Positions 1 to 10,770 of a stretch of 11,995 nucleotides of DNA are shown here, one piece after another. Made by a program: the position numbers and the translations under genes. The notes beneath the pieces are model-generated. The model was not told the DNA's origin and made no database searches. It saw only the letters and a list, made by a program, of their open reading frames with translations. Each line of letters starts with the position of its first letter. The first letter of the stretch is position 1. Source of the stretch: an uncultured Acidobacteriota bacterium (GTDB lineage Bacteria; Acidobacteriota; Blastocatellia; RBC074); contig CALBSU010000785.1 in the NCBI GenBank assembly GCA_937967285.1, positions 1 through 11,995 of the forward strand. The letters run 5' to 3'.

Positions 1-281
<281 letters not shown>

Positions 282-297
282 GGGCTGTGGTGCGGGA

Positions 298-861
298 TCA
301 GGATGTGCCGCTCCGCTTGCTGAAACTCGCAGAGATATCCTTGACGCCCGTCCGCTTGTTGGCGATCCGCGCCATGACGAAGAGCAGGTCGGACATCCGG
401 TTGAGATAGATGACGGTCTGCGGGTTGATTTCCGATTCGGATGCCAGCGTCACCAAGTGGCGCTCGGCGCGCCGGGCGATCGTCCTCGCGACGTGGATCA
501 TCGCTGCAACCTCGCTGCCTCCGGGAAGAATAAACTCCTTCAGAGGTTCGAGCTCCTCGAGCAGGCTGTCGATCAGCTTTTCCAGGTCTTCGACGTGCGC
601 CACGGCGATGCGCGGCACCTCGATGGTCAAAGGACTGGCCAGATCGGCTCCGACGATGAACAGCTCGTTCTGTATCCTTTCGAGCGCCCCGTCAAGTTCG
701 GGATCCGACAGCTTGACCCTGATCAGTCCGAGCCACGAATTGAGTTCGTCGACTTCGCCGTAGGCGGTGACCCTCGCGTCGGCTTTACTGACCCTGCTTC
801 CATCGACCAGCGAGGTCAGTCCCTGATCGCCCGATTTGGTATAGACACGCGTGATTCTCAA
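298..861 (-). CDS. PduO-type cob(I)alamin adenosyltransferase
   Basis: A 187-residue protein of normal length for the PduO family, which transfers the 5'-deoxyadenosyl group of ATP to cob(I)alamin (or cob(I)yrinic acid diamide) in the cytoplasm to make adenosylcobalamin. Visible family motifs are the N-terminal ATP loop [12 protein letters not shown] (7-18), GEVDELNS (35-42), the arginine-rich helix RTIARRAER (126-134) and [13 protein letters not shown] (153-165). No key residue seems missing. The start is a TTG at 861-859: the protein begins MRITRVYTK as in homologues, the nearby ATG at 880 is in another frame, and a purine-rich Shine-Dalgarno precedes the TTG. The gene sits 15 bases after the glycosyltransferase stop and 16 before the ligase-like gene, so it is cotranscribed with EPS genes that have no evident need for B12. 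Family is secure; the reason for its location is unknown. Confidence 0.93.
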   Translation of the reverse strand: MRITRVYTKSGDQGLTSLVDGSRVSKADARVTAYGEVDELNSWLGLIRVKLSDPELDGALERIQNELFIVGADLASPLTIEVPRIAVAHVEDLEKLIDSLLEELEPLKEFILPGGSEVAAMIHVARTIARRAERHLVTLASESEINPQTVIYLNRMSDLLFVMARIANKRTGVKDISASFSKRSGTS

Positions 862-866
862 AATTT

Positions 867-876
867 CTCTTCTCCC
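867..876 (-). promoter_or_regulatory. Ribosome binding site deciding the TTG start of the adenosyltransferase
   Basis: Read on the minus strand this is GGGAGAAGAG, ending five bases before the TTG at 861. It fits a Shine-Dalgarno and supports the TTG start. It lies in the 15-base gap after the stop codon (877-879) of the preceding glycosyltransferase. Confidence 0.6.
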
Positions 877-1974
877 TCATTTCATCATTTGTAAATAGAG
901 ATCGCGGTAACGGCCGAGCATCGCGTCGAGCGTGAACTCGCGCAGAGCCCTCTCGCGGCCGGCTCGCCCCATCTCCCGTCCTCTGTCCGACGACTGCGCG
1001 ATGAGACCGAGCTTCCCGGCTATCGCATCCGGGCTGCGGACGGGAACAAGATATCCCGTCACGCCTTCAACGACCATTTCATGCAGCGCTCCGACGGTCG
1101 TCGCGACGACGGGCAGCGAGGCGCACATCGCCTCGAGCACCGTGATCGGCATCGCTTCGGACAGCGACGGCAGGGCGAAGATGTCCATCGCGCTCAACAT
1201 CCGCGGAGCGTCCATTCTCATGCCCGTGAAGATCACCGGGATGCCGGCGGCCGCCTGCTCGAGCGCCGTGCGTTCTTCGCCGTCACCGACGATGAGCAGG
1301 CGCATCCTGTCGTCCCCGGCGAGGAGACGAAACGCATTCAACAATGTCATCGTGTCCTTGGTCCGGTCAAGCCGCGCGACTGTACCGATCACGAAAGCAT
1401 CGCCGGGGATCCCAAGTTCAGAGCGGACTTCCCTGCCGTCGGCAGGATCGATCCGACGCGGATCGATTCCGTTCGGAATGACTGACATTCGTTCGCGCGG
1501 GAGTCCCGTCAGGCGACAATAATGGTCGCGCAACTCGGCGGTGACCGCAAAGACCGCGTCCGCCCGGTGATAGACGAAACGGCGCGCCAGACGCCTCCTG
1601 AGCGGTTCCGTCGCGATGTGCGGGAAGCTGCGACCGTGCTCGCTCTGCACCAGGCGCGAGCCGCCTGCGAGCGTCAGCGCCAGCGCCGCATCGATCCCCG
1701 ACAGGCTCTGGGAATGAATGATATCAGGCCGATGCTCGCCGATCACGCGAGCCAGTTTGAGGGGAATCAGATAATCCGCCCCATCCCCTTTCCCGAGGTC
1801 GATCAGGCGGGCGCGCAGCATATCCGCGCACTCGCCGGGACGCGAGATCGTGCAGACGAGCTGATCGAAGAGATCCCGGTCGAGTCCGTTGACGACATCG
1901 ATCACGACCCGCTCCATCCCGCCGACGGCCAGCGAATCGATGACGTGCAGTATTTTGATTCGATCATCGCTCAT
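877..1974 (-). CDS. Glycosyltransferase family 4, Stp2-like (PEP-CTERM/XrtA-associated)
   Basis: A 365-residue GT-B, GT4-type retaining glycosyltransferase expected to add a sugar from a nucleotide-sugar donor to the lipid-linked EPS chain at the cytoplasmic membrane face. The N-terminal acceptor domain opens with [17 protein letters not shown] (8-24), carrying the GG(M/L)E loop of the family. The inter-domain region has VIPNGID (165-171), and the donor domain starts at [11 protein letters not shown] (197-207). The donor-site E-x7-E motif lies in [12 protein letters not shown] (272-283; E273 and E281). The opening block resembles the Stp2 family (TIGR03088) tied to exosortase A loci, but GT4 enzymes are alike enough that the subfamily is less sure than the fold. 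The start is ATG at 1974, 12 bases after the preceding GT2 stop, with no strong Shine-Dalgarno. The sugar is not predictable. Confidence 0.85.
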   Translation of the reverse strand: MSDDRIKILHVIDSLAVGGMERVVIDVVNGLDRDLFDQLVCTISRPGECADMLRARLIDLGKGDGADYLIPLKLARVIGEHRPDIIHSQSLSGIDAALALTLAGGSRLVQSEHGRSFPHIATEPLRRRLARRFVYHRADAVFAVTAELRDHYCRLTGLPRERMSVIPNGIDPRRIDPADGREVRSELGIPGDAFVIGTVARLDRTKDTMTLLNAFRLLAGDDRMRLLIVGDGEERTALEQAAAGIPVIFTGMRMDAPRMLSAMDIFALPSLSEAMPITVLEAMCASLPVVATTVGALHEMVVEGVTGYLVPVRSPDAIAGKLGLIAQSSDRGREMGRAGRERALREFTLDAMLGRYRDLYLQMMK

Positions 1975-1986
1975 GGGATCGGAGCT

Positions 1987-2925
1987 TTAGCGATCGCGAC
2001 GCCCGGCCAGCCACCTGACCGCACGCGGCGCGATTTTCAGTCCGGCGAGCAGGAGCTTCAGTTTCGGCCTGTCGTAATGACGATCAGCGCGTTCGAGCGC
2101 GCTCAGTGCGGCGGGGTAATCGCCCTTCGCCAGCGCATCCCTGAATTCGGCCAGGTCGAGCATTCCCGTCAGTTCGGGCAGCCGGGAAGCGATCCAGTCG
2201 CGCTGATCGGCGGTCGTCTGAGGCGCTTCGTGGAACTTGCGGTACATCGAGATGAGGCAGCGCAACTGGCTCAAACCGCTGCTCGAAAGCGAATCGCTGC
2301 GCCAGCGGTAACGGACCAGAGGCCGCGTCGTGTGGATGAACTTCATGCCGGCCTGAAGCATGCGCAGCCAGAGATCGAGATCCTCCGCGCCCTGCCCCTC
2401 GAGCGCTTCGTCGAATGGTCCGACCGCGTAGAGCGCGCTCCGCCGGAAGACGAGCGAGCCGAAGATCGAACATTCGCGCCTCAGCACGCGGTCGAAAGTG
2501 ATCGGCCCGGTCGCCGGATAGACGTCCTGATAAAGCCGGCCGTCGAACTTCGGCGAACCGTGGAAGATCGCATTCGGAAATGCGACCGAGGCCGCGGGAT
2601 CGGCGTCGAGCATGCCGGCCAGAATCTCGAGAAATTCCGGTTCCCACAGATCGTCGCCGTCGAGCAGCGCGATGTATCGGCCGCGAGCCTGGCGCAGCCC
2701 GGCGTTCCGCGCCGCCATCACGCCGCCATTCTCCCGGCTGATGTACCTGATCCGCGACCGGAACTGTTCGATGCGCTCTCCGGTTCGGTCCGTCGATCCG
2801 TCGTTGATCACGATCGCCTCGAAATCGGTCCGCGTCTGGGCGAAGAGCGAATCGAGCGTATCCACGATGTAATCCTCGACGTTGTACGCGGGAATGATCA
2901 CGCTGATGCGGGGATCGCCGTTCAT
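1987..2925 (-). CDS. Glycosyltransferase family 2
   Basis: A 312-residue GT-A inverting glycosyltransferase. The nucleotide-sugar domain is plain from [14 protein letters not shown] (7-20), [11 protein letters not shown] (40-50) and the metal-binding DGDD (89-92) followed by LWEPEFLE. The acceptor-side acidic pair lies in [12 protein letters not shown] (179-190). The C-terminal third is helical and not recognisable. There are no obvious membrane segments, so it is probably a peripheral cytoplasmic enzyme adding one residue to the EPS repeat. The ATG at 2925 overlaps the stop of the upstream double methyltransferase by four bases (ATGA) and is preceded by a very good GGAGGAG, so both translational coupling and independent initiation are likely. 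Donor and linkage cannot be read from the sequence. Confidence 0.9.
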   Translation of the reverse strand: MNGDPRISVIIPAYNVEDYIVDTLDSLFAQTRTDFEAIVINDGSTDRTGERIEQFRSRIRYISRENGGVMAARNAGLRQARGRYIALLDGDDLWEPEFLEILAGMLDADPAASVAFPNAIFHGSPKFDGRLYQDVYPATGPITFDRVLRRECSIFGSLVFRRSALYAVGPFDEALEGQGAEDLDLWLRMLQAGMKFIHTTRPLVRYRWRSDSLSSSGLSQLRCLISMYRKFHEAPQTTADQRDWIASRLPELTGMLDLAEFRDALAKGDYPAALSALERADRHYDRPKLKLLLAGLKIAPRAVRWLAGRRDR

Positions 2926-4463
2926 AGCTCTCCTCCGCGACGGGCATCGACCAGAATGACGCCTCGAAAAGCCGGATGCGCGCCGGCAATCCGGTGCCAG
3001 AATGATTCGAGGCGCGAGATGACCGGCAGATGGCCGTAGATGTCTGGATGTTCGAGCAGCTCGATGCTGCTTCCGGTGAAGCCCGCGCTTCTCAATCCGC
3101 GCTCGATCGTCGCCGGACTGTTGAATCGAAAATGTGTCGGATAGACATCGGATTCCGCGCGCCCCTCGATCCTCGAGACCACTGCGCGTTGAAACCTTTG
3201 AGGCACGAACCGGGCGCCGATCGTCACGAAATCGAGCCAGTTGGGCGTCAGAATCAGCAGCCTGCCGCCGGGGCTCAGAACCCGTGCGATCTCCGCGAGC
3301 AGCAGATCCGGCCGGTCTGCGTGCTCGAAGACCATGTTGGCAGTGACCAGATCGAAACTCCCGTTCGCAAACGGCAGCCGCAACCCGTCGAAACAGGCGC
3401 GGAGCTGGCAGACGCGGTTTTCGCGTATCGCTTCAAGGTCGGGATCGACGCCGGCAAGCAGCGGAATCCGATCGCGAAACCGCATCTCCGCCTCCTCCGC
3501 CCCCTTGAGCCAGCTCGGCACGAGGCTCCTGCCGCAACCCACATCCAGCCAGCGCGGAGTCGATTCAGCCGCACTGATCAGTAGTTCGAGATAGATCGCC
3601 TGCGGATGCCTCACCCGTCCGGCGGCGCGCCCGAGAAACGGCCGCGCGTAACGAATCCGGTCAATGGTTCCCAGCATCAGGTCCCGCAGACCGTCCTCCG
3701 CCCGGCGGAGCGCAATCGTGTATCCGGCAGCTCTCAGAAGATCGTCGTCCGATGAGATATCGTCGAAGCCCTCGCGACGCAGGTTGCCCAGCACCGGCCC
3801 CGCCCCTGCCAGAATATGCATCGGCCTTTCGGGATCGAATCCGGCGCGGAAATTGAAGATCAGCCGACCGCCCGGCTTGAGAGCGAGCGCGAGTTGCCGC
3901 AGCACACCTCCGGGATCCGGCACGTGCTCGATCACATCGACTGCCGTGATCAGATCGAATCCGCCCTCCGGCAGGCGCTCGCTGTTGAGATCGATGTATC
4001 GCGCACGAAGCCCTCTGCGTTCGAGCCTGCGCTTCGAAAAATCGAGCATGCCTGATGAGACATCGGCGAGCGTCACGTCGAACCCCGCCCGCGCGAAGAG
4101 GATCGCATTCGAACCGACTCCCGATCCGAAATCCAGATAGCGCCCGCTCCCGGACCTGATGCCGTAATCGAGAATCGCAACGTTCGCAGCATTGCCGTCG
4201 ATGTCCGTCGCATGCCACCAGATATGCTCGAAGATGTAACTTCGCGTCCGCCGGTAGAAATCGATGATCTGATCGGCCGTCCCGCGCGGAGCGGACTCCC
4301 ACTCGCGCTTCGAATCAGCCAGCGCGGTCAGACAGGCCGACCGCGCGTCGTCGGGGCTGATACCGAAATAGTCAGAGAGTTCCCGCAGCCCGCTTTCGAC
4401 GATCCCGGCCTCTCCCGGGAGCAGCAGCGCTTCGACCCATCTTTCCGGCAGCCCTCTCTTCAT
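2922..4463 (-). CDS. Protein with two tandem class I SAM-dependent methyltransferase domains
   Basis: The 513-residue protein carries two complete Rossmann methyltransferase domains. Domain 1 has motif [11 protein letters not shown] (109-118), an acidic residue at LADVSSGML (132-140), [13 protein letters not shown] (169-181) and the post-motif LKPGGRLIF (195-203). Domain 2 has WLDVGCGRS (305-313), GVDPDLEAI (338-346), [16 protein letters not shown] (370-385) and [10 protein letters not shown] (396-405). Residues 1-80 are a helical N-terminal region I do not recognise. Typical single-domain enzymes of this kind are 200-280 residues, so this looks like a fusion of two. There is no frameshift or stop between the domains. 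It lies four bases after one GT2 gene (GGAG precedes the ATG at 4463) and overlaps the next by four bases. Methylation of a sugar hydroxyl or carboxyl in the EPS, possibly as a chain-end cap, is inference from context only. Confidence 0.88.
   Translation of the reverse strand: MKRGLPERWVEALLLPGEAGIVESGLRELSDYFGISPDDARSACLTALADSKREWESAPRGTADQIIDFYRRTRSYIFEHIWWHATDIDGNAANVAILDYGIRSGSGRYLDFGSGVGSNAILFARAGFDVTLADVSSGMLDFSKRRLERRGLRARYIDLNSERLPEGGFDLITAVDVIEHVPDPGGVLRQLALALKPGGRLIFNFRAGFDPERPMHILAGAGPVLGNLRREGFDDISSDDDLLRAAGYTIALRRAEDGLRDLMLGTIDRIRYARPFLGRAAGRVRHPQAIYLELLISAAESTPRWLDVGCGRSLVPSWLKGAEEAEMRFRDRIPLLAGVDPDLEAIRENRVCQLRACFDGLRLPFANGSFDLVTANMVFEHADRPDLLLAEIARVLSPGGRLLILTPNWLDFVTIGARFVPQRFQRAVVSRIEGRAESDVYPTHFRFNSPATIERGLRSAGFTGSSIELLEHPDIYGHLPVISRLESFWHRIAGAHPAFRGVILVDARRGGEL
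2930..2936 (-). promoter_or_regulatory. Strong Shine-Dalgarno for the GT2 gene starting at 2925
   Basis: The minus strand reads GGAGGAG four bases before the ATG, inside the last codons of the upstream methyltransferase gene. It is the best ribosome binding site I saw in the operon and confirms the ATGA-overlap start. Confidence 0.7.
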
Positions 4464-4467
4464 CTTT

Positions 4468-5361
4468 CTACTCCGGCCGCTCGAAGAGCAGCGCAGGCGA
4501 AGCCAGCAACCCGATCAGTATTCCGCGAACCTGCGCCCGCCGGCGCGCGAGGATATCGGGCGACGGCGCGTTCCGGGCGAGCCATCTCGACGGCAGCCGG
4601 TGGATCAGCCAGTAGACCATCTTCATGGCATAGCGGTCTCCGCCCATCGCATGCTTGACCAGATATGCCGAACAGCCCTTGCCGTAGCCGTATTCGAGCC
4701 GGCAGGCCTGCTCGACCGTGACCCTGTCGTGATCGTGATAGACCGTCACGTTCGGCGCGTAGAGAATCGAATAGCCCGCTTTGAGACCGCGGTAGAAGAT
4801 GTCCGCCTCCTCGGCGCCGGCGAAGAAGCGCCCCGCTCCCAACCGTTCGTCGAATCTGCCGACGCGTTCGAAGACCCCGCGCCTGAAGGCCATGTTCGCT
4901 CCCATCACGAAGGTTCCTCCGTGAGGATGACTGAATCTCTGGCGTTCCTCCGATTCCTGAACGGCGACTTTCTGAAGCCCCTCCCTCGCCGGCAGGACGC
5001 GCCCGCCAAGCATCTGCAGATCAGGATCGGCCGAAAACTCTGCGGCGATCTGGTCCAGCCAGTCAGCCGCGACCCGGACATCGTCATCGGTGAAGACGAA
5101 GACATCGCCGGCGGCGAGGCTCAGAGCGCGGTTGCGGGCCCTCGACAATCCCTGTCGCGGCTCGCGGGCGTATTGAATCGGGCGGTCATAGCGCGCGGCC
5201 ATCCGGCGCACTACCTCGCCCGTCGCATCGCTCGACCCGTTGTCGACGACGATCACTTCGCAAGCATGTTCCCCGGTCATCCCGCTCGCGAGGATGCTCT
5301 CGAGCGCTCCTTCCAGCGCTCCGGCGCGATTACGCGTGCAGATCATTACGCTCAATTTCAT
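4468..5361 (-). CDS. Glycosyltransferase family 2
   Basis: A 297-residue GT-A glycosyltransferase. Motifs in order are [14 protein letters not shown] (3-16), [13 protein letters not shown] (38-50), the conserved [10 protein letters not shown] (71-80), the metal-binding TDDD (91-94), GANMAFRR (154-161), the acidic cluster in [10 protein letters not shown] (182-191) and YHDHDR (208-213). The R-N-R opening and the GANMAFRR block are typical of GT2 members that extend polysaccharide or lipid-linked chains. The C-terminus is weakly hydrophobic (about 278-293), which may help it sit on the membrane. It starts at ATG 5361, 21 bases after the ABC ATPase stop, with GGAAG upstream, and ends four bases before the double methyltransferase. 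Its donor sugar is unknown. Confidence 0.9.
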   Translation of the reverse strand: MKLSVMICTRNRAGALEGALESILASGMTGEHACEVIVVDNGSSDATGEVVRRMAARYDRPIQYAREPRQGLSRARNRALSLAAGDVFVFTDDDVRVAADWLDQIAAEFSADPDLQMLGGRVLPAREGLQKVAVQESEERQRFSHPHGGTFVMGANMAFRRGVFERVGRFDERLGAGRFFAGAEEADIFYRGLKAGYSILYAPNVTVYHDHDRVTVEQACRLEYGYGKGCSAYLVKHAMGGDRYAMKMVYWLIHRLPSRWLARNAPSPDILARRRAQVRGILIGLLASPALLFERPE

Positions 5362-5382
5362 TCAATACCGTCTTCCATCCAA

Positions 5383-6156
5383 TCACTCCGATGCTGAACT
5401 ACCTGCTCCCCTCTGCCTGCTGCCATAGAACTCGACCACCTCCCGCGCCGGGCCGTCGGCCAGGATCTTTCCGTGTTCGAGCAGGATCGCGCGCCCGCAA
5501 AGCCTTTCGACGGCGGACATATCGTGGGAGACGAAGATCACCGTCATGCCGTTGCGGCGCAGCTCCTCGATGCGCTGCATGCATTTGGCCTGGAACGAGG
5601 CATCTCCGACGGCGAGCACCTCATCGACCAGCAGTACGTGCGGGTTGATGAAGGCTGCGACAGCGAACCCGAGCCTGACGTACATCCCCGAAGAGTATCG
5701 CTTGACCGGAGTATCGATGAATCGTTCGAGCTCCGCGAAGTCCACGATCCGGTCGAATCTCTCCCTGATCTCGGCGCGACGCATGCCCATGATCGAACCG
5801 TAGAGGTCGATATTCTCGCGCCCGCTCAGCTCGGGATGGAATCCGGCGCCGACCTCGATCAGCGAAGCGACGGAGCCGCGCACAACGATGCTTCCCGTAG
5901 TCGGATAGGTGATCCGCGCCAGCAGCTTGAGCACCGTCGATTTGCCGGATCCGTTGTGGCCGATCAGCCCGAGCGCCTCGCCCTGATCGACGGCGAAACT
6001 GATATCGCTCAGCGCATGGAAATCGTCATCGTCGGACGACCCGTTGCGTCCGAGCAGCCTTCCGCCGACCCGCGCCAGCTCTTCGCGAATCGAACGCGCG
6101 CCGAGCCGGCTGAGCCGGTATCGCTTCGAGACATTTTCCAGCGAGATGATCTCCAT
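5383..6156 (-). CDS. ABC transporter ATP-binding protein, Wzt/KpsT-like (short form)
   Basis: A 257-residue ATPase of the polysaccharide-exporting ABC class. Visible motifs are Walker [10 protein letters not shown] (66-74), the signature region [13 protein letters not shown] (154-166), Walker B VLLVDE (174-179) followed by VLAVGD, and the switch histidine in VSHD (209-212). The YSSGM form of the signature and the [15 protein letters not shown] block (101-115) are characteristic of Wzt/KpsT/TagH proteins. The reading frame is open 29 codons further upstream, but the conserved N-terminus [13 protein letters not shown] places the start at ATG 6156, one base after the permease stop. The protein ends soon after the ATPase fold, so it lacks the extra C-terminal carbohydrate-binding domain of long Wzt proteins that read the O-antigen chain terminus. 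It would power export or flipping of the lipid-linked glycan together with the adjacent permease. Confidence 0.93.
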   Translation of the reverse strand: MEIISLENVSKRYRLSRLGARSIREELARVGGRLLGRNGSSDDDDFHALSDISFAVDQGEALGLIGHNGSGKSTVLKLLARITYPTTGSIVVRGSVASLIEVGAGFHPELSGRENIDLYGSIMGMRRAEIRERFDRIVDFAELERFIDTPVKRYSSGMYVRLGFAVAAFINPHVLLVDEVLAVGDASFQAKCMQRIEELRRNGMTVIFVSHDMSAVERLCGRAILLEHGKILADGPAREVVEFYGSRQRGAGSSASE

Positions 6157-6157
6157 A

Positions 6158-6976
6158 TCAGACGATGTCGGCGAAATCCTTCTCGAGATGCTTGAAGTAT
6201 GCGTAACCCGCCCAGAGCAGCGCCGCGGATTCCACAGCGGCAAGCAGCAGCCGACCCGCCCCCGGCGCGGTCCCCAGTATGATCGCGCTCCGGTACCCTT
6301 CGACTATCACAGCCATCGGATTGAGCGCGAAATACGCATCCCGCCATCTGCCGGGCACGATCGATGCCGGATAGAGGATCGGCGTGACGAACATCCAGAT
6401 CTGCAGCAGCAGCGGAAGCACGTGGCGGACATCGCGGTAGAGAACAGTGAACGACGAAAGCAGCAGCGAGACGCCCGCGGCGAACGCCACCTGCACGACC
6501 AGCAGCGGAACAATGAAGAGCGCGCGGGGCGTCGGCGCCACCCCGTACCAGACCATGAGCAGAACGAATGCCCCGGCCGCAAACAGAAAATCGAAGAGCG
6601 CAGCCAGGACGGAGGCCAGCGGGATGATCTCTCGCGGAAAGTAGATCCGCGTGATGATGTGAGAATTCGCGATCAGGCTCGGAACCGCGGAGGTGAGCGA
6701 ACTCGCCAGAAAACTCCACGGTAGCAGCGCGGCGTAGGAGAAGAGAGGATACGGAATCCCTTCGCTCTCCATCCGCGCAAACCACGAGAAGAAGACCGTG
6801 AAGACGACCATCAGCGAAAGCGGCTGGACAACCGCCCAGATCATCCCCAGCAGACTCTGCTTGTACCTGACTCTGATCTCCCGCCGCGTGATCTGCCACA
6901 ACAGCTCGCGATAACGGACCAGCTCGCGCAGGTGGGCCGCCAGACTGTCGCTCCATTCGATCCGGGTTTCAAGCAT
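6158..6976 (-). CDS. ABC-2 type polysaccharide export permease, Wzm-like
   Basis: A 272-residue inner-membrane protein with about six hydrophobic segments (roughly 42-66, 76-100, 117-146, 152-178, 186-207 and 242-262). Family landmarks are the N-terminal amphipathic region ending [13 protein letters not shown] (32-44), [11 protein letters not shown] (111-121), the [11 protein letters not shown] block (180-190) followed by FVTPILYP (196-203), and [11 protein letters not shown] (219-229). These match the ABC2_membrane family of Wzm/KpsM/TagG transporters, which move undecaprenyl- or lipid-linked polysaccharide across the cytoplasmic membrane. The gene is three bases after the GT4 stop and one base before the ATPase gene, the usual permease-ATPase pairing. 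No clear Shine-Dalgarno is seen, so coupling to the upstream gene is likely. Confidence 0.92.
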   Translation of the reverse strand: MLETRIEWSDSLAAHLRELVRYRELLWQITRREIRVRYKQSLLGMIWAVVQPLSLMVVFTVFFSWFARMESEGIPYPLFSYAALLPWSFLASSLTSAVPSLIANSHIITRIYFPREIIPLASVLAALFDFLFAAGAFVLLMVWYGVAPTPRALFIVPLLVVQVAFAAGVSLLLSSFTVLYRDVRHVLPLLLQIWMFVTPILYPASIVPGRWRDAYFALNPMAVIVEGYRSAIILGTAPGAGRLLLAAVESAALLWAGYAYFKHLEKDFADIV

Positions 6977-6979
6977 AGA

Positions 6980-8209
<1,230 letters not shown>

Positions 8210-8214
8210 CTTGT

Positions 8215-9450
8215 TCAGGAATGGATCGAGACCGCGCTTCTTCCGTCCGAGGCCGCCGGGCCGAACGATTCGACATGCCTGACGAAGGTCGTCAGGACTC
8301 TGCTCCACTGATGCTCCCGCTCGACGAACTCTCGCGCCGCCAGCGAGAGGGACCGGCGTGCGGCCCCGTCGTTCAGAAGATCGATGACCGCATCGGCAAA
8401 CTCCCCGTCGGTTGCCGCCACTCTGAGATGGCGCCCGTCCTCGACTGAGAGCCCCGCAACCGCCACCGGCGAAGCGATGACCGGCTTGCCGCATGCCATC
8501 GCCTCGAGCACCTTGTTCTGCACCCCGAATGCGAAGTCCAGCGGAGCGACCACCACCGTCGCGCGATGCAGCCAAGGCCTGACATCGTCGACCTGCCCGG
8601 TCACGATGACGCCCGGATGCATCGCCAGCCGGCGAACCTCGCTCGCCGGATTCCGGCCGACGATCGCGAATTCAGCCTCGGGCTCGCGGGAACGGATCGA
8701 CGGCCAGGCTTCCTCGACGAAGCGGACCACGCCGTCGATATTCGGCCGATAGTCCATCGTCCCGGTGAAGACCAGAAGCGGCCTGACCTTCGGGACCGCC
8801 CCCCCGGGATAAAAATAATCAGTGTCGACGCCGTTGGTCATGACTCTCAGCCGCGCCCGCCGCGTGAACTCGTCCAGATCACCGAGAACCCGCGCCTCGC
8901 GCTCGGAGCTGAGGATCGTAAACGCCGCGCGCCGCGCGATCTCACGCTCATAACGGCCGAGCCGCGAGCCCTCGACTCCGTAAATCAACGACCTGAAGCC
9001 CGGATATCGGTTCGAATACTCCTCCCACTTGCCGGAATCCGCATCGACCATATCGATGACTGTCCTGCCGGCCAGACCTTCGGGCACATACTGAAACATC
9101 GTCGAGGAATAGACAACCGCCGCATCGAAACCGATTTCACGCGCGTACCGGTCGATCATCCTCTTCATCGCGATCGACGAATAGTAGCCGACCGAGAGCG
9201 GCCTGCCGGAAACCAGATGCAGCCCCGCCCGGATCGCACCGACGGCTCTCCGCAGGCGAAGCACGCGCACTTCAGCGCAATACCTGCTCAGATCGATCTG
9301 ATACTGAAGATCGTCCGGATCGTCCGCGAATGCGAAAAGGTGAACCTCTTGCCCGCGTTCGGCCAGCGCCTTCAGTTCGGCGAATGCCCTGATCTTGTCT
9401 CCCTTGTCCGCCGGATAAGGGATCCTGTGTGCCAGAAAAAGTATCTTCAT
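8215..9450 (-). CDS. Sugar transferase, PEP-CTERM/EpsH1 system-associated (Stp1, TIGR03087-like)
   Basis: A 411-residue GT-B protein with the hallmarks of the Stp1 family that accompanies exosortase [19 protein letters not shown] (6-23), VDADSGKW (135-142), [11 protein letters not shown] (203-213), [11 protein letters not shown] (230-240), [14 protein letters not shown] (293-306) and [17 protein letters not shown] (309-325). It should transfer a sugar within EPS assembly on the inner membrane; the substrate is unknown. It starts at ATG 9450 with only a weak Shine-Dalgarno. Its start is separated from the FemAB gene by a 204-bp inverted-repeat element, so it may depend on read-through or on an unseen promoter. 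The final 15 or so residues ([11 protein letters not shown] end) look like an unstructured tail. Confidence 0.92.
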   Translation of the reverse strand: MKILFLAHRIPYPADKGDKIRAFAELKALAERGQEVHLFAFADDPDDLQYQIDLSRYCAEVRVLRLRRAVGAIRAGLHLVSGRPLSVGYYSSIAMKRMIDRYAREIGFDAAVVYSSTMFQYVPEGLAGRTVIDMVDADSGKWEEYSNRYPGFRSLIYGVEGSRLGRYEREIARRAAFTILSSEREARVLGDLDEFTRRARLRVMTNGVDTDYFYPGGAVPKVRPLLVFTGTMDYRPNIDGVVRFVEEAWPSIRSREPEAEFAIVGRNPASEVRRLAMHPGVIVTGQVDDVRPWLHRATVVVAPLDFAFGVQNKVLEAMACGKPVIASPVAVAGLSVEDGRHLRVAATDGEFADAVIDLLNDGAARRSLSLAAREFVEREHQWSRVLTTFVRHVESFGPAASDGRSAVSIHS

Positions 9451-9460
9451 GAAAATCTAA

Positions 9461-9664
9461 GTAACCGCTCAGCCTTTGAGAAGAAAAATTTAGACGCCAA
9501 GGCGCCAAGAGAGCCAAGATGGAATTCAGGGCGGGATAGCTCGCACTTCCTCCATCTCGCCGATTGAACATCGGTTAGATCCGGATCTTCATTGCCTGAA
9601 TAAAACTTGGCCATCTTGGCGCCTTGGCGTCTAATTTATTTTTGCAACAGGGCTGAGCAGTTAC
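9461..9664. repeat. 204-bp inverted-repeat element, MITE-like, inside the operon
   Basis: The arms are 9461-9522 and 9611-9664. Left arm and reverse-complemented right arm share GTAAC(C/T)GCTCAGCC at the outer ends (13 of 14 bases) and a perfect 20-base block (9490-9509 against 9615-9634), then ATGG. The left arm has a third copy of GCCAAG (starts at 9496, 9504 and 9513) where the right arm has two. The 88-base core (9523-9610) has no convincing coding region. The element fills nearly all of the 218-base gap between the FemAB stop (9669) and the Stp1-like start (9450), starting 11 bases from the latter. The symmetry suggests a non-autonomous mobile or dispersed intergenic repeat. I see no clear target-site duplication. 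It could also fold in RNA and attenuate transcription. Confidence 0.75.
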
Positions 9665-9668
9665 AAAC

Positions 9669-10748
9669 CTACAACAGGTTCCGGACCACCAGCGGCCCGG
9701 CCAGCCGTGCGACTCCCGCCGGGAGCCGCTTCCATACTTCGATCATCAGACTGAAGCGCGGATTGAGAGGATTGAGATCCGGAATCCGCCCGCCGTCGAT
9801 TGAGAAGAAACGATACGGCAGCGGCCGCGCCTCCATGCCCCAGCCACGCTTGAACTCGAACGCGCCCGTTCCCGCCTTGCTGCGCCCGAAATCGAACCGA
9901 GTGCAACCCCGTCTCGCCGCGCGCTTCATCAGCTCGAAATACATGAAATTGCTGACTCCGGAGCCGTAATAAAGCGGATCCGCGCCGCCGAAATAGGGCA
10001 GGACCGCGTCGCGGAAATAGAAACTCATGACCGCGCCGGCGGGCCGCCCCTCGTGACGCACGACCAGGATCTCGCAGTCCTGACCGAACCGCGACAGGAA
10101 GCTCCTGAAGAGCCGTCGCGGGAAGACAGGCGTCCCGAGCCGGTGCAGGCTCGACGAATAGATCCCGTAAAAATCTTCGAGCAGGCCGGCGCCGCCCGCT
10201 TCGACCGTCAGACCGGCCCGCCCGCCGAGGCGGATCATCCGACGGACATCTCGCGGAAACGCAGCCATCAGATCCTCATCGCATTCGGTCAGTTCACACT
10301 CGAATGTGAAATAGAGATCCTGACGACGCGGTTCGATCCTCCACGGCCCGTTCTCCCATCCGCTCGAGTCGCGAAGCTCGACGAAGTCGGCCTTCAATTC
10401 CCTGCCGAGATCGAGCGCCGCCTCGACCAGCCTCCGCTTCGCGCTCCCGTCCGCTGCAACCGGCCCTCCGTACACGGCGTTCGGAGTCGAGACCAGCCGC
10501 GTCCCGAATAACCTGCTCCTGATCAGAAAGAGGGGCAGCACGCCTCTCACCCGCCCCTCGCTTTCCGCCACCAGGCTGTAGTTGGCGTGTCCCCAGACCT
10601 CTTCGATCACGCTCATCCACTCGCTGCGATGACACATTGTCGCTGAGGGAGAATCCTCGATGCAGGCATCCCATGCCTGACGATCGGACGGGACAAAGCG
10701 GCGAACCGTCAGCCCGTCCCGATCAGACTCTTCGCCCATGACTTTCAT
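9669..10748 (-). CDS. FemAB-like GNAT-fold protein, PEP-CTERM/XrtA-associated (TIGR03019-like)
   Basis: From ATG 10748 the product is 359 residues. It fits the FemAB-related family seen with exosortase A: an N-terminal [16 protein letters not shown] block (39-54), a central acyltransferase-like domain with [16 protein letters not shown] (165-180) and, near the end, the signature FDFGRSK (285-291) followed by [12 protein letters not shown] (293-304). FemAB proteins use tandem GNAT folds and aminoacyl-tRNA to add amino acids to peptidoglycan; in EPS loci the acceptor is unknown, and amino-acyl or acyl decoration of the polysaccharide is only inferred. The frame also allows starts at 10796 and 10787, overlapping the deacetylase gene. 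I prefer 10748 because GGAAG lies five bases upstream; the start remains uncertain. It lies 22 bases after the deacetylase stop, and its own stop abuts the inverted-repeat element. Confidence 0.9.
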   Translation of the reverse strand: MKVMGEESDRDGLTVRRFVPSDRQAWDACIEDSPSATMCHRSEWMSVIEEVWGHANYSLVAESEGRVRGVLPLFLIRSRLFGTRLVSTPNAVYGGPVAADGSAKRRLVEAALDLGRELKADFVELRDSSGWENGPWRIEPRRQDLYFTFECELTECDEDLMAAFPRDVRRMIRLGGRAGLTVEAGGAGLLEDFYGIYSSSLHRLGTPVFPRRLFRSFLSRFGQDCEILVVRHEGRPAGAVMSFYFRDAVLPYFGGADPLYYGSGVSNFMYFELMKRAARRGCTRFDFGRSKAGTGAFEFKRGWGMEARPLPYRFFSIDGGRIPDLNPLNPRFSLMIEVWKRLPAGVARLAGPLVVRNLL

Positions 10749-10770
10749 TCCGGCTTCCGATTCCCGATCA

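Noticed and set aside
862..876. Cobalamin riboswitch ahead of the adenosyltransferase gene
   Set aside because: Only 15 non-coding bases precede the gene, far too few for a B12 riboswitch.
1522..3039. Long plus-strand open frame opposite the Stp2-like and GT2 genes
   Set aside because: It is the mirror of well-supported minus-strand glycosyltransferase genes, has a composition rich in Arg, Asp and Gln with no recognisable motif, and crosses two gene boundaries.
6157..6243. Upstream extension of the ABC ATPase to 6243
   Set aside because: The 29 extra residues run inside the permease gene and lack family features; the conserved start is at 6156.
8210..8575. Upstream extension of the GT4 gene to 8575
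   Set aside because: The extra 122 residues overlap the Stp1-like gene in another frame and look like shadow sequence; family homology begins at the ATG at 8209.
9523..9610. Tiny reading frames and a promoter in the core of the inverted-repeat element
   Set aside because: Only very short frames occur and no pair of promoter boxes with acceptable spacing was found on the minus strand.
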